Shown: positions 6,455 through 10,214 of the stretch, piece after piece
Position numbering within the stretch: position 1 is the first letter of the stretch
Layout: the number at the start of each line of letters is the position of its first letter
Origin: an uncultured Ellagibacter sp.
GTDB lineage: Bacteria > Actinomycetota > Coriobacteriia > Coriobacteriales > Eggerthellaceae
Direction of reading: 5' to 3'
Length of the DNA stretch: 10,214 nucleotides
Assembly (NCBI RefSeq): GCF_934636505.1
Contig: NZ_CAKUAL010000067.1
Span: 1 to 10,214, forward strand
Position numbers and translations under genes: made by a program
The notes under the pieces: generated by a model
What the model was told of the DNA's origin: nothing
What the model saw: only the letters and a program-made list of their open reading frames with translations
Databases searched by the model: none

Positions 6455-7243
6455 CTACCGCTTAATCCAGGAGGTCTCGGGACGGCAGATAAGTCGCGCG
6501 TTGTTGTACGCCATCTCAATCGTGAGGCAGGTGCGCGCGGCGTAGAACCCGTCTTCGCGCTGGATGGTCAGCGCCAGTTCGGGCTTGTCGCTGGTCAGGC
6601 ACAGCGGCAAAAGCAACTGGATTCTGCCGCCATAGAACTGCGGCACGGCGAGCGTATAGTTGGCCGCGGCGCGGCGGGCTGCCTCGACGACAGCGCCCTC
6701 GAAGGCGCGGCGCAGCAGCAGCGAGTTGTCTTCTCCCATGAGGCTCGCGGGAATGCGCGTCAAGTTCTCCTCATCGCCTAAGATGTGGTCGATATTGGAC
6801 CGGATGGGCAGGCGGTAGTCGAAGACGAGCTCAGAGGGATCCTCGGCAAAGTGCACGCGGCAGGGCAGGTATTCGAAGGCGACCAGCATGGGGTCACTCT
6901 CTTTGAAAAAGCCCTTCAAAAACCAGTGCTGGCGCGCGTCGGGCTTGGTGTTGGGCTCGAACAGGCCGTAGATATTCTCGTAGCGGCGTGTGTACAGGCC
7001 GGTGTTGAACAGGCAGCGGCCGTCGTCGAACACCAATGGCAGGTTGGACGGCGCGGTCTGGTTCGCGTCGCGCTCGGTAAGGAACACCGCGCGGCTAAAC
7101 GAGAACGACAGGTAGTTTTTGAGAATGCGGTTGTTGAGGCCCCAATCCTCGGGATCGGCCAGGTCGACCAGGCGGTCATAGCAGGGCTCGGGGCAAAATG
7201 CGAAGTCGTATAGGTTGCTGCACAGGGTGCTAGGGATTTCCAT
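6455..7243 (-). CDS. DUF3825-family protein
   Basis: This 262-residue soluble protein has no signal or membrane segment. The whole chain fits what I recall of DUF3825: NLYDFAFCPEP near the start, then LADPEDWGLNNRILKNYLSF, LFNTGLYTRRYENIYGLFEPN in the middle, HWFLKGFF, ELVFDYRLPIRSNIDHIL, and a closing Gln-rich beta-type region about PQFYGGRIQLLLPLCL. The biochemical function of the domain is unknown to me; in other proteins it appears as a C-terminal module, while here it stands alone. The start is ATG 7243 with AGAAGGA 6 nt upstream; the frame extends to 7318 without a ribosome binding site or similarity. It is probably monocistronic. Confidence 0.8.
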   Translation of the reverse strand: MEIPSTLCSNLYDFAFCPEPCYDRLVDLADPEDWGLNNRILKNYLSFSFSRAVFLTERDANQTAPSNLPLVFDDGRCLFNTGLYTRRYENIYGLFEPNTKPDARQHWFLKGFFKESDPMLVAFEYLPCRVHFAEDPSELVFDYRLPIRSNIDHILGDEENLTRIPASLMGEDNSLLLRRAFEGAVVEAARRAAANYTLAVPQFYGGRIQLLLPLCLTSDKPELALTIQREDGFYAARTCLTIEMAYNNARLICRPETSWIKR

Positions 7244-7530
7244 ATGGCGTCCTTCTGGTAGCTGGGCGGTCAATCGGCTTGATTTTACACGTACGAGCGA
7301 GGATTGACGCGTTGGCATTCCTTAGATGTCGTCCGAAGTCTTTCGTCGCATATTGATTTGCGAGTGAGACAAATCACCCGACCCCAGTCTCGACCGAGCT
7401 CGGGGTGGCGAGACGATTTCGGCGACGGCGGGCTTTGAGTTTTTTACCGGTCAGCCGAATATGCGTGAATAGGGCCGACGGTAATAGGACAATACTCGAA
7501 ATTGACATCAGAATCAGGAGGAGATGCAAC
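7244..7530. other. Divergent regulatory gap between DUF3825 gene and the 13-codon ORF
   Basis: No gene is recognised. The segment holds a 5-bp stem TCGCA/TGCGA near 7350 and a compact palindrome CCGAGCTCGG (7394-7403) within a wider ACCCC/GGGGT repeat (7381-7406), which could be an operator or hairpin between divergent promoters. A perfect TTGACA at 7502-7507 has no acceptable -10 at 16-19 nt, since that position is taken by the ribosome binding site of the short ORF. A possible -10 AATACT lies at 7491-7496 without a good -35. Confidence 0.4.
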
Positions 7531-7572
7531 ATGAAGGCAAAGTTCGTGCATCGCTGCACTCTGAAATGTTAA
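7531..7572 (+). CDS. 13-codon ORF with strong RBS, possible leader peptide
   Basis: ATG 7531 is preceded at 9 nt by AGGAGG (7516-7521), one of the best ribosome binding sites in the window. The frame encodes MKAKFVHRCTLKC and ends at TAA 7570-7572. A strong terminator hairpin follows 57 nt later, and the DUF6323 gene starts about 195 nt downstream. This layout resembles a leader peptide with an attenuator, or the stump of a decayed gene. A longer overlapping frame from ATG 7524 is less likely because it has only a 2-nt spacing and runs through the hairpin. Translation is not proven. Confidence 0.35.
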   Translation: MKAKFVHRCTLKC

Positions 7573-7629
7573 TAAGTCGTGTCATTTCTTGGGAAAAGAC
7601 GCATTGGAAACGATTTCGCACGATAAAAA

Positions 7630-7654
7630 GGCGCCTTGTCAAGAGCAAGGCGCC
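7630..7654. terminator. Strong 9-bp GC-rich terminator hairpin
   Basis: A perfect 9-bp stem GGCGCCTTG/CAAGGCGCC (7630-7638 with 7646-7654) encloses the loop TCAAGAG. On the minus strand the stem is followed at once by TTTTT, the classical intrinsic terminator form. On the + strand a weaker T-rich stretch (ATAATTCTTTT) starts about 4 nt after the stem. It could end the short transcript at 7531-7572, act as an attenuator ahead of the DUF6323/DUF6179 genes, or stop a minus-strand RNA made from 7655-7766. Confidence 0.75.
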
Positions 7655-7766
7655 GCGGATAATTCTTTTCGCACATTACCATGTTCCAAAGCATAATTGC
7701 AGACTGTCTTTTCGCCTGGTTTTCGGGTATTAAGCCTTATCTGGTTTATCAGAAAGGGTGGTGTGC

Positions 7767-8267
7767 ATGTTTGAAGTGATGGCGCAAATTGGGTTTATCG
7801 GGGCGATGCGGGATGCGGGTTGCAATCTCTCCAACCGGGAAGTCGAGGAGGTCGTTCGGACCGAAGCAGCTTGCCTGGCGGAAAGCAGTCGGATTTGCTT
7901 CGGGGAAGGGGCGTCAGCGCGACTGATTCGGACGTTTTCGGATTCCGCTTACTTTACGGGCAACGCTGCGAATACTTTGATGGAACTTGTCGAGTCGTTC
8001 TACGAGCTGCGCGATGATCTGCCTGCGCAGGTGGCCGACCAGGAGATTGTCGAAGCGCTGCGGGAGTGCTTCGACGGCGAGGCGGCTGGTGACGTGGGGC
8101 TGGCTCTTTCGTTGTCGAAGGACAGCCTTTCGTCTTGCGAGGGCATGCGAGCGTATGAGATCACGGACGAGGACGGTCTGCTTTATCGCTGGGATCCCGA
8201 TGAGTGGCTCGACGACGTGATTGCCGACGGATGGTATGGCGAACGTTGGGGTGAAGACTGTGACTAA
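7767..8267 (+). CDS. DUF6323-family protein of unknown function
   Basis: This 166-residue soluble, strongly acidic protein has no signal peptide. From memory it fits DUF6323: N-terminal LSNREVEEVVRTEAACLAES, then ICFGEGASARLIRTFSDSAYF, a NTLMELVESFYELRDDL helix, DQEIVEALRECFDGEAAGDV, and an acidic tail rich in Trp and Asp. No catalytic motif is visible. The start is ATG 7767, since AAAGGG (7753-7758) is 8 nt upstream; the GTG codons at 7758 and 7761 overlap or crowd that site. Its last bases overlap the start region of the DUF6179 gene, so the two proteins are probably made together and may form a complex. Domain assignment is by recollection of the conserved pattern. Confidence 0.78.
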   Translation: MFEVMAQIGFIGAMRDAGCNLSNREVEEVVRTEAACLAESSRICFGEGASARLIRTFSDSAYFTGNAANTLMELVESFYELRDDLPAQVADQEIVEALRECFDGEAAGDVGLALSLSKDSLSSCEGMRAYEITDEDGLLYRWDPDEWLDDVIADGWYGERWGEDCD

Positions 8268-8877
8268 TGCCTTGTTGAGCCTGGACGGCTTTAGCTCCGA
8301 GCGGGCGATGCGGGGATTCGCCGAGCTGATGACTCACGTCTGCCAGCTGTATACCTTGGGGGGATCCTCCAGCGTGTCCCAGCAAGAAGGCTACGACTTG
8401 GCAGAGTCGGTGCTGTACGTGTTGGGCTTCTTCGGCGAAGAGCCCGAGGTGGCGGTATCTCTTCTGGAGTCGGAGGACGTGGTGGGGGCTTGGACCGAAA
8501 GGCGAAAGCTGCTGGAAGCTCGCATCCCGGAGGTCATGAGTCTTTGGCGCCAGGTGGTGGTGACTATGCCTCCATTTCGAAACATCGCGCTGAGGGACAC
8601 GCTTGCCAGCATTGAGAGGCTTCCCAACTGCTACGACACGTTCTTCGCTGCGCATCAAGTCCCTTGCAGCATCGACTACCCGTTGAGCGCTCCTGTTTCC
8701 GAGGAGCTGAGGGGTCTGGATTACGTCGAGATGTGGCTTGCCCAACTGCTGGAGGAGGCGCGTTTTCTTGCGCGATTCGATTTGGATGACATGGTTGAAC
8801 ATTTGGAGTCTTGGTGTCCGGACTATCGAGGACTGCTGATCAACCTGTATGAACCAATTCGCGATCGCTTTGCTTGA
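8260..8877 (+). CDS. DUF6179-family protein of unknown function
   Basis: This soluble, helix-rich protein of 205 residues fits my recollection of DUF6179, which is typically encoded beside DUF6323. Matching landmarks are QLYTLGGSSSVS near residue 30-40, the central IPEVMSLWRQVVVTMPPFRNIALRDTL region, FFAAHQVPCSIDYPLSAPV, and the C-terminal LDYVEMWLAQLLEEARFL with the closing YRGLLINLYEPIRD. The start is taken as GTG 8260 because GGGGTG lies 6 nt upstream, giving an 8-nt overlap with the DUF6323 gene. In-frame alternatives are TTG 8221, ATG 8236 and GTG 8251. No enzyme motif is evident. The overlap suggests fixed stoichiometry with the upstream product. Confidence 0.75.
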   Translation: MTNALLSLDGFSSERAMRGFAELMTHVCQLYTLGGSSSVSQQEGYDLAESVLYVLGFFGEEPEVAVSLLESEDVVGAWTERRKLLEARIPEVMSLWRQVVVTMPPFRNIALRDTLASIERLPNCYDTFFAAHQVPCSIDYPLSAPVSEELRGLDYVEMWLAQLLEEARFLARFDLDDMVEHLESWCPDYRGLLINLYEPIRDRFA

Positions 8878-8894
8878 TAGACGACAGTGCATCC

Positions 8895-8919
8895 CGATAG
8901 CGCCGAGGCGCACTAATCG
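8895..8919 (+). terminator. Hairpin after the DUF6179 gene
   Basis: A GCGC-CGAG-GCGC stem (8900-8911) lies inside an outer CGAT/ATCG pair (8895-8898 with 8916-8919), 18 nt after the DUF6179 stop. There is no U-tract, only a CATAAAAAG further on. It is a plausible but weak transcript end. A second small hairpin, CGGA-AGC-TCCG with flanking G and C runs, follows near 8944-8963. Confidence 0.35.
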
Positions 8920-8990
8920 AACCATAAAAAGTACTTGAATATTGGGGGCGGAAGCTCCGAACCCATCCTCTTTCGTCGAGCCTGCTTCAG

Positions 8991-9122
8991 CTAGTTCTTC
9001 TTAAAGGCGCTGATGCCGCTGAAGAACTTGCTGCATGTCTTGCCGTCCTCCTTTTTCCGGGGGAGCGCCGCAATCTTCCGCCACCGAATTTTTTCGCGCT
9101 CATTCTTGACAACGACGTAGCG
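8991..9122 (-). pseudogene. Possible C-terminal remnant of an unidentified gene
   Basis: On the minus strand a frame of 43 codons runs from just after an in-frame TGA (9125-9123) to TAG 8993-8991. It has no ATG, GTG or TTG start. Third codon positions are mostly G or C, as in real genes of this window, and the translation is basic and protein-like (KNEREKIRWRKIAALP, then GKTCSKFFSGISAFKKN at the end). I do not recognise the family. It may be the decayed 3' end of a gene displaced when the MerR region arrived; a chance frame is also possible. Confidence 0.35.
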
Positions 9123-9136
9123 TCATCGGAAAAAAT
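9097..9136 (+). promoter_or_regulatory. MerR-type promoter upstream of the MerR gene
   Basis: TTGACA (9106-9111) is a perfect -35. A 19-bp spacer, unusual for ordinary promoters but typical of MerR-controlled ones, leads to AAAAAT (9131-9136), which matches four of six -10 bases. The spacer holds the dyad ACGACG-TAG-CGTCAT (9111-9125), 5 of 6 arm bases symmetric. The same segment (9097-9125) recurs at 9996-10024 with 23 of 29 bases identical. Confidence 0.65.
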
Positions 9137-9167
9137 ATGATGGATACCGTGTTACGAAGAGGCAATG

Positions 9168-9935
9168 ATGTGCAAACCTATTGGTCAAGACAGCAAAGAA
9201 CCCGATCAGAATCTTATGACGGTCGGAGAATTAGCCGCACGTGTGGGTGTTACCGTTAGAACTATTCAGTACTACGACCAACGCGGTTTGCTTCATCCCA
9301 CCTGCAAGGGCGAACAAAACCTCAGGCTGTACTCGAAAGCTGACGAAGAGCGCTTGTATCGTATCGTCACGCTTAAATATTTGGGCCTGTCTCTTTCCGA
9401 AATTCAGCAAAGCGAAAATCAAGAAGTGCAAGAAGAGTTGACAGCTGCTCTTTCCAAGCGGGAGAGGGAGCTCGAGCAGAAAAGCGCTGATATTCTTCGC
9501 GAGATGAATACGCTTAACGAATTGAAATCTCACGTCGAGTCTGGAGAAGAGACCGGATGGCAAGCGCTTGCAGAAGCGGTTGGCGCAGCAAAAGAGCGCG
9601 AGAATACTCTTTGGTTTGCTATTGCCGGCGAATCGAGAGGTAATGCGCCCGTGCCTGAGCTTTCGAAAGACGATATTCGCGCTTGGCATGAATTGATGGG
9701 CGATACGATTGAGGCAATGCATGACGGGGTGCTGGTTTCGGACGAGCGAGCTCGGCAGCTGGCTATCCGCTTTTCTGCATTGGGCGGTATGAGCCATGCG
9801 CTTGCAGGACTCAAGCGATTAGCCAATCAGCGCAAAACCGGTCCAAAGCAATATGGCCGTGACTTCTATGCCGGCATTCAACGGCGCACGCTGAGCTTTC
9901 TTCAAGATGCTCTTGCGTATTTCGACCTTGAATAG
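9168..9935 (+). CDS. MerR-family transcriptional regulator
   Basis: This 255-residue DNA-binding protein has a MerR winged helix-turn-helix at about residues 17-85: LMTVGELAARVGVTVRTIQYYDQRGLL, then RLYSKADEERLYRIVTLKYLGLSLSEIQ. A charged coiled-coil-like dimer helix follows (about 95-130). A longer helical C-terminal domain (about 140-255, with WHELMGDTIEAMHDG) could be an effector-binding part; its size recalls TipA-type regulators, but I cannot assign a ligand, and no metal-binding cysteine cluster is seen. The start is ATG 9168, 5 nt after GAAGAGG; ATG 9165 is too close. It is somewhat AT-richer than its left neighbours, possibly from transfer. A MerR-type promoter precedes it and a matching one precedes the next gene. 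Confidence 0.92.
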   Translation: MCKPIGQDSKEPDQNLMTVGELAARVGVTVRTIQYYDQRGLLHPTCKGEQNLRLYSKADEERLYRIVTLKYLGLSLSEIQQSENQEVQEELTAALSKRERELEQKSADILREMNTLNELKSHVESGEETGWQALAEAVGAAKERENTLWFAIAGESRGNAPVPELSKDDIRAWHELMGDTIEAMHDGVLVSDERARQLAIRFSALGGMSHALAGLKRLANQRKTGPKQYGRDFYAGIQRRTLSFLQDALAYFDLE

Positions 9936-9995
9936 CCGATTCGGTTGGCGATGCGCGGCAAGTGACTCTTCTGCGACCGTTTGCCCTTTCCTCGT

Positions 9996-10035
9996 CGCTT
10001 AGTGTTGACGACGACGTTGCGTCGTTCGATATCGT
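9996..10035 (+). promoter_or_regulatory. Second MerR-type promoter, upstream of the radical SAM gene
   Basis: TTGACG (10005-10010), a 19-bp spacer and TATCGT (10030-10035, four of six -10 bases) form the promoter. The spacer contains the perfect dyad ACGACG-TTG-CGTCGT (10011-10025). The first nine bases, CGCTTAGTG, also resemble those of the copy at 9097. It starts 60 nt after the MerR stop codon and ends 37 nt before the radical SAM start, with the ribosome binding site in between. Confidence 0.68.
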
Positions 10036-10072
10036 CCTTTTTCGCGATAAGGAAGCGAGAGAGGAGCAGCCG

Positions 10073-10214
10073 GTGATCGTATCGTGGATGACCACAAATT
10101 GCTGCAATCTGAAGTGCGCTCACTGCTATCAGAACGCCGATGAGCGCAATGGGCGCGAACTTTCTACCCGTGAAGCGAAAGTCATGATCTCTCAGATTGC
10201 TCAAGCTGGTTTCA
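10073..10214 (+). CDS. Radical SAM protein, NirJ/AhbD-like, N-terminal fragment
   Basis: The first 47 residues of a gene cut by the window edge are visible. They start MIVSWMTTNCCNLKCAHCYQ, with the radical SAM motif CxxxCxxC (Cys11, Cys15, Cys18) that binds the catalytic 4Fe-4S cluster. This is followed by ELSTREAKVMISQIAQAGF, the first helix of the barrel before the usual GGEP strand. The opening resembles NirJ/AhbD-type and related SPASM radical SAM proteins; the actual substrate cannot be told from this fragment. The start is GTG 10073 with GAGGAG (10061-10066) 6 nt upstream. The frame is open further left, to about 9933, but that part contains the promoter. Control by the upstream MerR protein is inferred from the shared operator. 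Confidence 0.85.
   Translation, partial: MIVSWMTTNCCNLKCAHCYQNADERNGRELSTREAKVMISQIAQAGF

Noticed and set aside
7374..7559. Minus-strand 61-codon frame with a hydrophobic N-terminal half
   Set aside because: It has a signal-like stretch, but no ribosome binding site on that strand, and it overlaps the strong site of the 13-codon ORF; the basic C-terminal half looks like random GC-rich translation.
7524..7733. 69-codon frame starting at ATG 7524
   Set aside because: The ATG is only 2-3 nt from the AGGAGG core, the frame runs through the terminator hairpin, and the translation shows no recognisable domain; the 13-codon ORF uses the site better.
9902..10204. Minus-strand open frame of about 100 codons across the MerR/radical SAM junction
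   Set aside because: It lies opposite the clear radical SAM start and the promoter, has no family features and no convincing ribosome binding site.
1..10214. Insertion sequences, CRISPR arrays, tRNA or rRNA genes
   Set aside because: No spaced direct repeats, transposase motifs, terminal inverted repeats flanking a gene, or cloverleaf-forming sequence with a TTC-arm consensus was found by eye.

Overview
The window is about 10.2 kb of moderately GC-rich bacterial chromosome. It has short intergenic gaps, frequent Shine-Dalgarno-led ATG/GTG/TTG starts and high GC at third codon positions in most genes. The gene set points to an anaerobic gut-type actinobacterium of the Coriobacteriia (Eggerthellaceae/Coriobacteriaceae-like): a CarD-type regulator, a DUF3825 protein, a DUF6323/DUF6179 pair, a lipid-anchored TlpA-like thioredoxin beside a polyferredoxin membrane protein, and a NirJ/AhbD-like radical SAM protein. 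The taxonomic call is an inference from gene content. No rRNA, tRNA, CRISPR array or intact mobile element was seen.

Left part (1-2607). The end of an unidentified + strand gene faces a minus-strand redox operon. In transcription order the operon holds a 5'-truncated msrB remnant, a 48-codon membrane peptide with a C-terminal CxxC (CD1871A-like, TTG start), a polytopic 4Fe-4S protein related to NapH/NosR (TTG start overlapping the previous stop), and a lipoprotein thioredoxin. Together these look like an electron route from the cytoplasm or membrane to extracytoplasmic thiols, probably once serving methionine sulfoxide repair.

Centre-left (2608-5416). A divergent OmpR-type response regulator and histidine kinase with a 4-nt overlap could control the redox operon. 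After a 366-bp gap with a promoter, a dyad and a long leader comes a CarD/CdnL-family RNA-polymerase-binding regulator.

Centre-right (5417-8877). trmO (tRNA t6A37 methylation) and a stand-alone DUF3825 gene lie on the minus strand. A 523-bp gap holds a 13-codon ORF with a strong ribosome binding site and a strong GC-rich terminator hairpin. It is followed by two overlapping + strand genes of unknown function, DUF6323 and DUF6179.

Right edge (8878-10214). A possible minus-strand gene remnant is followed by a MerR-family regulator and the start of a radical SAM gene. Both are preceded by near-identical promoter segments: TTGAC, a 19-bp spacer holding the dyad ACGACG-TnG-CGTCrT, and a -10-like hexamer. 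This is the geometry of MerR-controlled promoters, so the regulator probably controls itself and the radical SAM gene. It is the best candidate here for a small undescribed regulatory system.
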